In this document: piece by piece, positions 31,540 to 43,640 of the stretch
How positions within the stretch are numbered: position 1 is the first letter of the stretch
Layout: each line of letters opens with the position of its first letter
Source: Variovorax flavidus
GTDB taxonomy: Bacteria; Pseudomonadota; Gammaproteobacteria; Burkholderiales; Burkholderiaceae_C
NCBI RefSeq assembly: GCF_030317145.1
Contig: NZ_JASZYE010000001.1
Coordinates: 1,674,001-1,738,000, forward strand
Length of the DNA: 64,000 nt
Reading direction: 5' to 3'
Program-made: the position numbers and the translations under genes
The notes under the pieces: generated by a model
Seen by the model: the letters and a program-made list of their open reading frames with translations, nothing else
Databases searched by the model: none
What the model was told of the DNA's origin: nothing

Positions 31540-32910
31540 ATGCCTCAAGCCATACGCCTTTTCCTTCTCTCCATCCGTGACTTGATTGCTTCTGCCGGGC
31601 CGGTGATCTTCCTCGTCATCGGACTGCTGGTTGCAGCCTACTGGTGGCTCCAGCCCCAACCGCCTCGGCAAGTGACGCTGGCCACCGGCCCCGCGGGCAG
31701 CGCGAATGCGGAATTCGGCAAGCGCTATGCGGCGGCGCTGAAAGCCAACGGCATCGAGGTCGTGCTCAAGCCGACCGACGGCTCGTCGGACAACCTGCAC
31801 CTGCTGCGCGACGGCGGCGCCGATGTGGCCTTCGTGCGCGGCGGCAGCGCTGACCCGGTGAAGGACGAAGAGGCCGGCCTCACGTCGCTCGGCAGCCTGT
31901 TCTTCGAGCCGCTCTGGTTCTTCTACCGCACGGATGCGGCGCGCAAGGTCGACCGCAAGACCGCGACGCTCACGTCGCTCACGCAGTTCAAGGGGTTGCG
32001 CATCAACGTCGACAAGCCCGGCAGCGGCGTGCCCGACATCATGGAGCGGATGTTCCATGCCAACCACATGGATCCGGCGGCGCTGGACCTGTCGAACCTC
32101 GAACAGACGCCCGCCACCGAGGCGCTGCAGGCCGGCCTGCTCGATGTGATCGTGCTGGCCTCGGCGCCGCAGTCGCCGCTCGTGCAGCGCCTGTTGCGCG
32201 CGCCGGACATCCAGTTGATGGATTTCGCGCAGAGCGATGCCTATTCGCGGCGCTTCGCCTTCCTGCAGCCCGTGACCCTGCCGCGCGGCGTGGTCGACCT
32301 GGCGGCCGATGTGCCATCGCACGACGTGTCGCTGCTTGCCGCGACGACCTCGCTGCTGGCGCGCGAGGAGACGCATCCCGCCCTGCGGCAGCTGTTCGCG
32401 CAAAGCGCGCAGACCCTGCACGGCGGCGCGGGCTGGTTCAACCGCGCCCGCGACTTTCCCAACACCCGCACCAGCGAGCTGCCGGTGAGCCCCGAGGGCG
32501 ATCGCGCGATCAACGGAACCCCACCGTTCTGGCAGCGCTATCTCCCCTTCTGGGCGAGCAACCTGGTCGAGCGGATGTGGCTGGTGCTGGGCGGCTTGGT
32601 GGTGTTGATGCTGCCCTTGAGCCGCGTGGTGCCGCCGCTCTATCAGTTCCGTGTGCGCCGCCGCGTGTTCCGCTGGTATGCACGCCTGCGCGATGTCGAG
32701 GCCCGCCTCGAATCCGGCAAGGGCACCACCGACACGCTGCTCAAGGAGCTCGACGACCTGGACCGGGTGGTCAACAAGGTGGCGGTGCCGCTGTCCTACG
32801 CGGACGAACTCTATGCGCTGCGCAACAACATCTACGCAGTCCGCAAGCGCATCCTCGCGAGATCCCCAAGCGACGACGCATCACCCCCCATCGCCCCCCG
32901 CCCCGCCTAG
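31540..32910 (+). CDS. TAXI family TRAP-type solute-binding protein with two membrane anchors
   Basis: A 456-residue protein of the TAXI family of TRAP receptors. An N-terminal membrane segment (GPVIFLVIGLLVAAYWWL, about residues 20-37) is not followed by a cleavage site. The binding domain starts RQVTLATGPAGSANAEFGKRYAAAL, typical of TAXI proteins, and continues to about residue 320. A second membrane helix (MWLVLGGLVVLMLPLSRVVPPLY, about 346-368) is followed by a basic, probably cytoplasmic tail of about 90 residues with a helical ELDDLDRVVNKV segment. No TRAP permease gene is adjacent, so it is an orphan that may sense rather than transport. Confidence 0.88.
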   Translation: MPQAIRLFLLSIRDLIASAGPVIFLVIGLLVAAYWWLQPQPPRQVTLATGPAGSANAEFGKRYAAALKANGIEVVLKPTDGSSDNLHLLRDGGADVAFVRGGSADPVKDEEAGLTSLGSLFFEPLWFFYRTDAARKVDRKTATLTSLTQFKGLRINVDKPGSGVPDIMERMFHANHMDPAALDLSNLEQTPATEALQAGLLDVIVLASAPQSPLVQRLLRAPDIQLMDFAQSDAYSRRFAFLQPVTLPRGVVDLAADVPSHDVSLLAATTSLLAREETHPALRQLFAQSAQTLHGGAGWFNRARDFPNTRTSELPVSPEGDRAINGTPPFWQRYLPFWASNLVERMWLVLGGLVVLMLPLSRVVPPLYQFRVRRRVFRWYARLRDVEARLESGKGTTDTLLKELDDLDRVVNKVAVPLSYADELYALRNNIYAVRKRILARSPSDDASPPIAPRPA

Positions 32911-32957
32911 CACCAAGTCCAGAAACACCGCGGAACCGGCTCCGCCGGGCCGCCGGT

Positions 32958-33012
32958 GTTGCCCCCGGCAGGGGGTAGGCGGCTACACGAAGTGAGCAAG
33001 CCTGGGGGCGAG
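32958..33012. repeat. Intergenic hairpin-forming repeat of the Comamonadaceae type
   Basis: The 104-base gap between two convergent genes holds TTGCCCCCGGCAGGGGG (a CCCCC/GGGGG hairpin), then GAAGTGAGCAAGCCTGGGGG. I recall very similar short elements between genes in Variovorax and Acidovorax genomes, so it is probably a dispersed repeat that also helps terminate both transcripts. Only one copy is seen in this window, so the repeat status rests on memory. Confidence 0.4.
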
Positions 33013-33014
33013 CC

Positions 33015-34319
33015 TTACTGCTCCAGTCGCAGCAGCTTGCCGTTGCTGCTGTCGGTCAGCAGGTACAACCATCCATCCGGCCCCTGCCGCACATCGCGGA
33101 TGCGCTCGCCACGATCGGCGAGAAGCCGTTCGCGCGACGTCACCGTGTTGCCGTTGAGGGTAAGCCGCCAGAGCGCCGTGCCGGCGAGTGCGCCGATGAA
33201 GAGATTGCCTTTCCAGGCCGGCAGCAGGTCGCCGGTATAGAAGGCCATGCCGCTCGGCGCGATCGACGACTTGGCCGTGCCGGGCGTCCAAGCGGAGCCA
33301 TCGATCTTTTCCCAGAACGTCAACGGCTGCTCCATGCCCGCCTTGGCCGTGCCCTCGCCGACCTGGGTGAGCGTGCCGTATTCCTGCCCATAGCTGATGA
33401 CCGGCCAGCCGTAGTTCCTGCCCGGAAGCACCAGATTGACTTCGTCGCCGCCTTGTGGACCGTGCTCGCTGATCCAGAGATCGCCCGTCACCGGATGCAG
33501 CGCCGCGCCCTGCGGGTTGCGATGGCCATAGCTCCATATGTGCGGCTGCGCGCCCGCCGTGGCCGTGAACGGATTGCCCGATGCCGGTGAGCCGTCGGTG
33601 CTGATGCGCACGACCTTGCCGTTACCGCGCGTGAGGTCCTGCGCAAATCCGCGCTGCGTGTCCAGCAGCCGTTCGCCCAGCGTGACGAAGAGAAAGCCGC
33701 TGCGGTCGAACACCAGGCGCGAACCGAAATGCGCCGTGCTGTCCACCTTGGGCGATTGCCGGTAGATGACGACGAGATTGGCGAGGCTCCGGTTGATCGT
33801 GTCGAGTTCGGCACGCGCAACGGCGGTGCCGTTGAGGTTGGGATTCGATGCGTCCCGCTCGGAATAGCTGAAATAGATGCGGCGGTTGTTTGCGAAGCCG
33901 GGATCGACGGCGACGTCGAGCAGGCCGCCCTGCCCGATCGCGAAGACAGCGGGCACGCCGCTGATCTGGTCCGCGCCGGCGTTGACCGGAGAGCCGTCGG
34001 CATTGCGCAGTCTCAATTGGCCGCCACGCTGCGTGATGAGCATCCGGCCGTCGGGAAGAAAAGCGAGGCCCCACGGAGTGTCAAGGCCCGTCGCCACCTC
34101 GGTCACCTTGAAGGTCATGGGCGCCGCGGTGCCGGGAGCGCCGCCGGCAGGCTGCACGGCCACGCTGATGTTGGGCTGGGCCGGGGTCACCGCAGGCGTC
34201 GGGGTCGCGGTGGCGCCGACTCCAAAGGCGGCAACCGACACGTTGGCGCCGCCGCCACCCCCTCCGCAGCCTGAGAGAAGCGCCAGAGCCACCGCAATGC
34301 ATCGGGTCGTCACTTTCAT
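33015..34319 (-). CDS. PQQ-dependent aldose sugar dehydrogenase family protein (lipoprotein)
   Basis: A 434-residue beta-propeller oxidoreductase of the soluble glucose dehydrogenase/YliI family that oxidises sugars with PQQ as cofactor. The ATG at 34319 is chosen because AAGGAG lies five bases before it; a GTG two codons upstream would overlap that site. The leader carries a lipobox (LLSGC) followed by a run of glycines. Family blocks are TPWGLAFLPDGRMLITQRGGQLRL, HFGSRLVFDRSGFLFVTLGER, and WSYGHRNPQGAALHPVTGDLWISEHGPQGGDEVN with the catalytic and PQQ-contacting residues. Single gene, periplasmic. Confidence 0.93.
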   Translation of the reverse strand: MKVTTRCIAVALALLSGCGGGGGGANVSVAAFGVGATATPTPAVTPAQPNISVAVQPAGGAPGTAAPMTFKVTEVATGLDTPWGLAFLPDGRMLITQRGGQLRLRNADGSPVNAGADQISGVPAVFAIGQGGLLDVAVDPGFANNRRIYFSYSERDASNPNLNGTAVARAELDTINRSLANLVVIYRQSPKVDSTAHFGSRLVFDRSGFLFVTLGERLLDTQRGFAQDLTRGNGKVVRISTDGSPASGNPFTATAGAQPHIWSYGHRNPQGAALHPVTGDLWISEHGPQGGDEVNLVLPGRNYGWPVISYGQEYGTLTQVGEGTAKAGMEQPLTFWEKIDGSAWTPGTAKSSIAPSGMAFYTGDLLPAWKGNLFIGALAGTALWRLTLNGNTVTSRERLLADRGERIRDVRQGPDGWLYLLTDSSNGKLLRLEQ

Positions 34320-34409
34320 GCCCACTCCTTCTGGCGCTCGCCGCGCCGAACTGGAATGAACCGGAGTTTGCCCCGCGCAGGCGCCTTGCGGCGCCCGGAT
34401 AAGCCCTTG

Positions 34410-36046
<1,637 letters not shown>

Positions 36047-36071
<25 letters not shown>

Positions 36072-36368
36072 GTTTGTCTTTGCTTCGGTGAGATGAGTTT
36101 GAGCTTTGGAAAATTGGTCTTGTAGCGTGCGCTGTCGCGGGACACGAGGGTACAGCCCATCCATTGGGCATGTGCGCCGATATACAGATCCGGCAGCAAC
36201 GAGGGCCACGTTCCGCCCGCCTTGCGGTACTTATGGAATGCCGCCGCGGCACTGGGTGCTGCCGTGTAGGTTTAGGCAATCACCGATGGCCGCCGCCGAC
36301 CAGTCCATCCATTTGGGGTCCTGATGGATGACATCGATGAGGACGTCGTCGCTGTCGATCAGGAAGAG
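36047..36368 (-). pseudogene. Decayed vapC-type PIN-domain toxin gene with internal deletion and frameshift
   Basis: Two halves of one PIN-domain protein are readable on the minus strand in different frames. The 5' half (from 36368 down to about 36262) reads LFLIDSDDVLIDVIHQDP, then KWMDWSAAAIGDCLNLHGST, a good match to the start of chromosomal VapC toxins (first acidic site in LIDSD). The 3' half (about 36272 down to 36090) reads FHKYRKAGGTWPSLLPDLYIG, then AHAQWMGCTLVSRDSARYKT and NFPKLKLISP, the classical C-terminal half with the last acidic residues. About 45-55 central residues are missing at the junction, and the downstream frame runs into the 5' end of ettA. It cannot make an active nuclease. 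The start codon is also lost, and no intact antitoxin gene precedes it. Confidence 0.8.
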
Positions 36369-36693
36369 TTCCGCCGGCTCAGCGTCCGCCAAGCGGCATC
36401 TCCAGCCACTCGCCGGCTCGACAGGTCGAGCGAGGCAAGAGTTTAGCCCATCGACGCCCGGCGAGAGGCCGACTCGGGATTTGTGCCGACTCATGCGACA
36501 ATACGGTTTGCTGTCGGGTCCAGTTGCCCGCAGCGCCGGCTCTCTGCCGGGGACAAAGAAGGCCTTTTCATCTTCATGAGCAGGTTTTCCGGCTCCCACT
36601 CCTGACCTTCATCCGCCCTTACTGGCTCGACGTCCGACTTGGCGCCCGAGCGGGTGGATACCACTGCGCCGTGTAGGGCGCTTGTTGAACTCA
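36369..36693. other. Gene-free stretch: leader region of the DEAD-box helicase
   Basis: About 325 bases between the vapC remnant and the helicase start carry no convincing coding frame on either strand. A small hairpin CCGGC/GCCGG with a 5-base loop lies at 36536-36550. No clear -35/-10 pair was identified. The left end may contain residual antitoxin sequence upstream of the vapC remnant, but it is too eroded to call. A long 5' untranslated leader is plausible. Confidence 0.4.
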
Positions 36694-38511
<1,818 letters not shown>

Positions 38512-38528
38512 GATCACGACCAACCTGC

Positions 38529-38554
38529 AAAAAAGGGCGCCTCGGCGCCCTTTT
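38529..38554. terminator. Bidirectional rho-independent terminator
   Basis: AAAAAA, stem GGGCGC (38535-38540), loop CTCG, stem GCGCCC (38545-38550), then TTTT. A-run and T-run on either side let it act for both the helicase gene (plus) and the sugar ABC operon (minus), which converge here. Confidence 0.85.
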
Positions 38555-38559
38555 GCGTT

Positions 38560-39630
38560 TCAGCTCAGCCGCTGCCCGCTTTGCCGGTCGAACAGATGCA
38601 CGCTCTCGCTGGCGATCACCAGGCCCACCATCTGGTCAGGTTGCGCGTCGACCCGCCCGTGCACGGCGAGCGTGATCTTGGCTTCTCCGACTTCCACCAG
38701 CAGCTCGGTCTCCGCGCCGGTGGGCTCGACCACGATGACCTTGGCCGGCACGCCATTGGCGACGTCCGACAACGTGATGTCGCCCGGCCGAACGCCGTAG
38801 TGCACGGCCTTCCCCTCTTCCGCACCCGTGCCGGCCGGCACGGGCCACATCGCGCCATGCGCTTCGACGGTGCAGCGCCCGTTGCTTCGCCTCACGGCCC
38901 CTTCGATGACGTTCATCGCCGGTGAGCCGATGAACTGCGCGACGAACAAGTTGTCGGGCCGGTCATAGAGTTCGAGCGGCGTGCCGATCTGCTCGACCGC
39001 GCCGTCGTGCATGACCACGATGCGGTCAGCCATGGTCATGGCCTCGATCTGGTCGTGCGTGACATACACCGTCGTGGTCTTCAGGCGCTGGTGCAACGCC
39101 TTGATCTCGGCACGCATCGCGACGCGCAGCTTTGCATCGAGGTTGGACAAGGGCTCGTCGAAGAGAAACACCTTGGGATCGCGCACGATGGCCCGACCCA
39201 TCGCAACGCGTTGCCGCTGCCCGCCTGACAGTTCGCGCGGATAGCGTCCGAGCAACTTGTCGAGGTTGAGGATCTTCGCGGCATCGGCCACCCGCTTCTC
39301 GGTCACGCCCTTGTCGGCGTTTCGCAAGCGCAGGCTGAAGCCCATGTTCTCGCCGACCGTCATGTGCGGATAAAGCGCGTAGCTCTGGAACACCATCGCG
39401 ATGTCGCGGTCCTTCGATTCGAGCTCGTTGACGACGCGGCCGTCGATCATGATCTCGCCGCCGGTGATGTCCTCCAGGCCCGCCAGCATGCGCAGCAAGG
39501 TGGACTTGCCGCAGCCCGACGGCCCGACCAGCACGACGAACTCGCCATCCTCGATCTCGAAGCCGAGCCGCTCGATGATCTGCGTCTTGCCGTAGGACTT
39601 CTGGACGTTCTGAAAAGTGACGGAAGCCAT
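38560..39630 (-). CDS. Sugar ABC transporter ATPase (MalK/UgpC-like)
   Basis: A 356-residue ATPase of the carbohydrate uptake transporter 1 group. Walker A is LVGPSGCGKSTLLRML, the Q-loop MVFQSYALYPHMTV, the signature ELSGGQRQRVAMGRAI, and Walker B VFLFDEPLSNLDAKLRV; VTHDQIEAMTMADR carries the switch histidine. The C-terminal 110 residues form the MalK-type OB-fold regulatory domain (TGAETELLVEVGEAKI). It is the last gene of the leftward transporter operon and ends just before the bidirectional terminator. Confidence 0.96.
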   Translation of the reverse strand: MASVTFQNVQKSYGKTQIIERLGFEIEDGEFVVLVGPSGCGKSTLLRMLAGLEDITGGEIMIDGRVVNELESKDRDIAMVFQSYALYPHMTVGENMGFSLRLRNADKGVTEKRVADAAKILNLDKLLGRYPRELSGGQRQRVAMGRAIVRDPKVFLFDEPLSNLDAKLRVAMRAEIKALHQRLKTTTVYVTHDQIEAMTMADRIVVMHDGAVEQIGTPLELYDRPDNLFVAQFIGSPAMNVIEGAVRRSNGRCTVEAHGAMWPVPAGTGAEEGKAVHYGVRPGDITLSDVANGVPAKVIVVEPTGAETELLVEVGEAKITLAVHGRVDAQPDQMVGLVIASESVHLFDRQSGQRLS

Positions 39631-39645
39631 ATCGTTGTCTTTCCC

Positions 39646-40497
39646 TTAGCTCTTGACCGCTCCGGCCGTGATGCCACCGACCATGTAGCGCTTGAAGGTG
39701 TAGTAGATCGCTGCGGGTGGCAGCGCATAGATCAGACCGGTCGCCATCAGCAGTTCCCACGGCGAATCGTCCGCCGCGAGGAAGTTGCCGAGCGCGACCG
39801 CCAGCGTCACGCTGCGGTCGTTCGACAGCAGCAGGAAGGCATAGAGGTATTCGTTCCATGCCAGCAGCAGCGCATAGGTGCCGACCGCGACCAGCGAGGG
39901 CACCATGAGCGGCAGGTACACCAGCCGGAACAGTTGCAGCGGCGACGCGCCGTCCATGCGCGCCGCTTCGTCAAGCTCGTACGGGAGCTTGTCCGAAGCC
40001 TGCTTGAGCACCCAGATGCAGTACGGCGACGCGATGGTCACCATCGCGAGGATCAGCGACCACTGGCTGTTGAGCAGCCCATAGTTGCCCATGGTCTTGT
40101 ACATCGGCACCGCCAGGAAGGCCGCGGGGATGAAGTAGGTGAAAAGCGCCATGTTCATCACCGTGCGCCCTCCCCGCACGCGCAGGCGGCTGATCGCGAA
40201 GGCGGCGGTGGTCGCGACGAACAGCGTGATCGCACCGACCGCGACCGCGATCAGCACGGAATTGCCGAGTTGCACCCAGAAATGGTCGAGGTAGAAGTGC
40301 CTCTGATGGAAGACAGTACTGAAGTTGTCCAGCGTCGGCGACTTGGGCCACAGGCGGCCGCTCGTCGCCTCGCCCCGTGGCGAGATCGCGAACAGCACCA
40401 TGTGATAGACGGGAATGATCGTCCACAGCAGCACGGGAATGCCGATCAGCAGCAGCTTGGCCTCTGTGCCGACAGACTTGAGGGTCCAGCGCTTCAT
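39646..40497 (-). CDS. Sugar ABC transporter permease (MalG-like)
   Basis: A 283-residue inner membrane permease with six predicted helices. The EAA coupling loop is LDEAARMDGASPLQLFRLVYLPLMVPSLVAVG, about 90 residues before the C-terminus. The N-terminal helix (LLLIGIPVLLWTIIPVYHMVLFAI) and the RLRVRGGRTVMNMALF region fit the MalG side of CUT1 systems. It starts 25 bases after the MalF-like gene in the same operon. Confidence 0.94.
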   Translation of the reverse strand: MKRWTLKSVGTEAKLLLIGIPVLLWTIIPVYHMVLFAISPRGEATSGRLWPKSPTLDNFSTVFHQRHFYLDHFWVQLGNSVLIAVAVGAITLFVATTAAFAISRLRVRGGRTVMNMALFTYFIPAAFLAVPMYKTMGNYGLLNSQWSLILAMVTIASPYCIWVLKQASDKLPYELDEAARMDGASPLQLFRLVYLPLMVPSLVAVGTYALLLAWNEYLYAFLLLSNDRSVTLAVALGNFLAADDSPWELLMATGLIYALPPAAIYYTFKRYMVGGITAGAVKS

Positions 40498-40522
40498 ATC
40501 GCCCTCCGACGAGCGTGGGGGT

Positions 40523-41398
40523 TCATTTCGAGAGCCTCTTCATCATGAAATAGACGAGGGGCAGGATGAGCGGTAGCGCCACCACGATCGAAGCCATCGA
40601 CAAATCGACCTGATCGAGCCGCAGGTACCGGATGCCCAGCGTCGCGAGCACGTGCGTCAGGTCTGCCGGGCCGCCGCCGGTCAGCAGGTAGACGCTGTTG
40701 AAGTCGCCGAGCGTCCAGATCATCGACAGGATCAGCGACGTCACGTACAGCGTGCGCAGCGCCGGCCAGCTGATGAACTTGAACTTCTGCCACGAGCTCG
40801 CGCCATCGACCGATGCGGCCTCGTACTGCTCGGTCGGGATCGAAAGCCGGCCGGCCACCAGGATCAGCGTCCAGAACGGCAGCGACTTCCAGATGTGCAT
40901 GAGCATCGCGAAGCTCAGCGCCAGCGTCGGGTCATTGAGCCAGTTCGGGCCGTCGAGCCCGGTCAGGTGAAAAATGGTGCTGTTGATCACGCCCCATTCC
41001 GGGTTGAGCATGAAGCGCACCGACAGGATCGTTGGAATCGACGGCACCGCCCACGGCAGGATGAAGATCCCCGCGAGGATCTTGATCCACCAGCGCGACT
41101 GCACGAAGAAGCCCGACAGCACGAGGGCCACCAGCATCTTGACGTTGATGGCAACGACAAGAAAGATGATGGTGTTGATGACCGACCTGAAGAAGATCGG
41201 GTCGGCCACCAGGTGCACATAGCTCTGCGGATGGCGCGCCAGCCAGAGGCCATAGCACACCGGGTAGAGCACGAAGATCACGAAGACCAGCAGGTAGGGA
41301 ACGACCATCAGTCGACCCCAGAACTGCCAGCGTCCGAGCTTGATGGCAGGTGTCGCGGCGGTGCCGGCCGCGGTCACGGCGCTTGCGGTGGAACTCAT
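40523..41398 (-). CDS. Sugar ABC transporter permease (MalF-like)
   Basis: A 291-residue permease. The first helix VVPYLLVFVIFVLYPVCYGLWLA and the EAA loop YEAASVDGASSWQKFKFISWPALRTLYVTS are those of CUT1 MalF/UgpA-type subunits. It partners the following MalG-like permease. The gene lies 19 bases downstream of the binding protein gene. Confidence 0.94.
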   Translation of the reverse strand: MSSTASAVTAAGTAATPAIKLGRWQFWGRLMVVPYLLVFVIFVLYPVCYGLWLARHPQSYVHLVADPIFFRSVINTIIFLVVAINVKMLVALVLSGFFVQSRWWIKILAGIFILPWAVPSIPTILSVRFMLNPEWGVINSTIFHLTGLDGPNWLNDPTLALSFAMLMHIWKSLPFWTLILVAGRLSIPTEQYEAASVDGASSWQKFKFISWPALRTLYVTSLILSMIWTLGDFNSVYLLTGGGPADLTHVLATLGIRYLRLDQVDLSMASIVVALPLILPLVYFMMKRLSK

Positions 41399-41417
41399 GG
41401 TCGGCAGCCGCGTCAGG

Positions 41418-42794
41418 TCAACGTGCGACCGTCTTGATGCGCTCGATCATCTCGTCGACCGCCTTGTCCACCGGCACCTTGTCGCTCACGATGCGATTCA
41501 TCGCCTTGGCCCAGACGTTCTCGTTGTTGAGGATCGTGAATCGGTAGTTCTTCGTGAACTCGAAGGTCACCGTGCCGGCGGCATACTGGTTGTAGACCGA
41601 CTTGCGATGCGCATCGGCCTGCCAGAACGGACTCGCCTGCCCTGCCTTGGTCACCGGGAACCAGCGACCGAGCGAACCCTCGACGTAGGGCGTGAGGTTC
41701 TCCTCCTGCATCAGGAAGGTCACGAACTCCTTGGCGCGCTGCTTGTTCTTGCCATCCTTGAACACCACGCCCGTCTTCACGGCCGTGCGATAGACCATCT
41801 TGCTGCCGTCGGGCTTGGACGGGAAGCCCGCCGTGCGGATGCGCTCGAAGTAGTTCTTCTTGGCTTCCTCGCGCTGTTCCGGCGTGAGGGATGCGTTGTT
41901 CGAGTCGTCGAGCCACTTGGCGGGCAGCGAGATGGTCGCGTTGTGCGTCATCACGGTCGTCTTGTTGTGGAAGGCGACGTTGTTGTCCGGGTCCTTCCAG
42001 CTCGTGGACGACGGCGGCGTGCAGCCCTTCTGGTAGGGCGTCACGTAGTCGGTCATGGCGCCGATCAGCCCAGCGCGCACGGTCGGGTCATCGACCAGCA
42101 GCTTGCCGCTGTCGCTGACCATCTTCACGTTGTAGGCATCCGCGAAGGTCAGGAAGGAATAGAACGAATCGCTCGAATCCACACCCATCGGCATACCCAT
42201 ACCGAAGGTGCGCTTGCCGCTCTTCTGGCGGCTGGCGGGCTGCACCTTCTCGCACCAGAACGACCAGTAGTCCTTCCAGGTGGTCGGGATGTCCGATTCC
42301 TTGAAGCCTGCCTCGGCCAGCATGTCGATCCAGTAGTTGATGTGCATCGTCTGCTGCTTGATCGGGAAGGCGTAATAGGCCTTCGACTTCGTCTGGTCGT
42401 TGTAGAGAAAGGTGGTCTCGACCGTGTTCGGCGCAAAGCGTGCCTGCATCGGCGCGATGACGCTGCTGATGTCTTCCAGCTTGCCGTCGAAGGCCCACTT
42501 GCCCGTGACCTGGAAGTCGTAGACGTCGGCATAGGCGACATCGGGCGGGCTGCCCGAATCGAGCGCGGAGACAGTCTTCGGGATCATGTCCTGCACGGGG
42601 TACTGCGACAGTTCGACCTTGACGCCCTTGTGCTTCTCCTCGAACTTCTTGATGGCAGCAAACAAGGCATCGTCCTCCGCCTTGTAGAAGCCCTTGACCC
42701 ACCAGACGGTGAGCTTCTCCTGTGCCGATGCCTGGCCGGCGACGGCGAGGCCGAGGGCCATCAACGTCGGTATCACGAGTGCTTTGAGTTTCAT
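41418..42794 (-). CDS. Sugar ABC transporter, extracellular binding protein
   Basis: A 458-residue family 1 solute-binding protein. The start MKLKALVIPTLMALGLAVAGQASAQEKL gives a clear signal peptide and is preceded by AGGAGA; a further upstream start lacks these. The mature domain shows FEEKHKGVKVELSQYPVQDMIPKTVSALDSGSPPDVAYAD, typical of oligosaccharide or polyol binding proteins. It is the first transporter gene, 87 bases downstream of the GntR regulator. The sugar is not evident; polyols and sugar acids are both possible. Confidence 0.94.
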   Translation of the reverse strand: MKLKALVIPTLMALGLAVAGQASAQEKLTVWWVKGFYKAEDDALFAAIKKFEEKHKGVKVELSQYPVQDMIPKTVSALDSGSPPDVAYADVYDFQVTGKWAFDGKLEDISSVIAPMQARFAPNTVETTFLYNDQTKSKAYYAFPIKQQTMHINYWIDMLAEAGFKESDIPTTWKDYWSFWCEKVQPASRQKSGKRTFGMGMPMGVDSSDSFYSFLTFADAYNVKMVSDSGKLLVDDPTVRAGLIGAMTDYVTPYQKGCTPPSSTSWKDPDNNVAFHNKTTVMTHNATISLPAKWLDDSNNASLTPEQREEAKKNYFERIRTAGFPSKPDGSKMVYRTAVKTGVVFKDGKNKQRAKEFVTFLMQEENLTPYVEGSLGRWFPVTKAGQASPFWQADAHRKSVYNQYAAGTVTFEFTKNYRFTILNNENVWAKAMNRIVSDKVPVDKAVDEMIERIKTVAR

Positions 42795-42881
42795 GCTTCT
42801 GTCTCCTTTTTTCTGCGACGGGGTGGCTCGATGGACGAGCAAGGGTTGGGAACTTGAATGCGGGGGGCTTCGGCGCGGATC

Positions 42882-43625
42882 TCAGGCCGCCTTCAGCCGC
42901 GGCGGCGGCCGGCTGAGGCGCGGCAGGCGACGGCGCGAACCGATCACCTCCTCGATGTCCTCGCGGGCGCCATCGATGAGCTTGATGATTGCCCGCTCGG
43001 CCCGCGCCGGGTTGTGGGCGATCACAGCGTCGAGCACCGCGCGGTGCATGGGCAGCGACTGCGCGGGACCGTCTTTCTTTGTGGTGGAAATCTCGAAGCT
43101 CGTTCGCAGCAAGGCGTGCAGCGCCTTGCTCATCTGCGCCAGCATGCGGTTGCGCGCGGCGCGCAGCAAGCCATTGTGAAAACGCAGGTCGAAGGTCACG
43201 TAGTCGCCGCCGAATTCCACCGCGTGCTTCATGCCGGCATAGGCGGCCTCGATCTCGTCGATGTCATCCGCTGTCGCGCGTTCAGCGGCCAGCCTGACGG
43301 CGGCGGGCTCTACCACTCGGCGCAAGTCCTGCAGATCGCGCAGGAACTCGGGTGTCAGGCCGGCACGGGCCTGCCAGGTGATGACATCGGGGTCGAACCA
43401 GTTCCACCGGTCCTCGGGCAATACACGGGTGCCGACCTTGGGTCCGGTGATGATCAGGCCCTTGGCCACCAGCGACTTCACGGCCTCACGCACGACCGTC
43501 CGGCTGACGCCGAACTCCTCGCAGAGCAATGGTTCCGCCGGCATCGGCGCTCCGATGGCATAGCGGCGCGACACGATCGCTTCGCCCAGCAGGTCGAGTG
43601 TTCGGCCGTGGGTGTTCTTGGTCAC
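42882..43625 (-). CDS. GntR/FadR family regulator, DgoR-like
   Basis: A 247-residue regulator with a GTG start. The winged helix (about residues 8-75) includes LLCEEFGVSRTVVREAVKSLVAKGLIITGPKVGTRV, followed by LPEDRWNWFDPDVITW, a segment shared with the galactonate regulator DgoR and related sugar-acid regulators. The C-terminal FCD domain has metal-binding histidines and aspartate in FDLRFHNGLLRAA and MHRAVLDAV. It lies between the 2-hydroxyacid dehydrogenase and the sugar transporter genes in one direction, so it probably controls them. Confidence 0.93.
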   Translation of the reverse strand: MTKNTHGRTLDLLGEAIVSRRYAIGAPMPAEPLLCEEFGVSRTVVREAVKSLVAKGLIITGPKVGTRVLPEDRWNWFDPDVITWQARAGLTPEFLRDLQDLRRVVEPAAVRLAAERATADDIDEIEAAYAGMKHAVEFGGDYVTFDLRFHNGLLRAARNRMLAQMSKALHALLRTSFEISTTKKDGPAQSLPMHRAVLDAVIAHNPARAERAIIKLIDGAREDIEEVIGSRRRLPRLSRPPPRLKAA

Positions 43626-43640
43626 TGGGGAGCAACGCCT

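Noticed and set aside
36231..36599. Minus-strand 122-codon frame upstream of ettA as an intact gene
   Set aside because: Only its last third has protein similarity (the VapC N-terminus) and it ends by frameshift; the rest does not look coding, so it is treated as part of a pseudogene.
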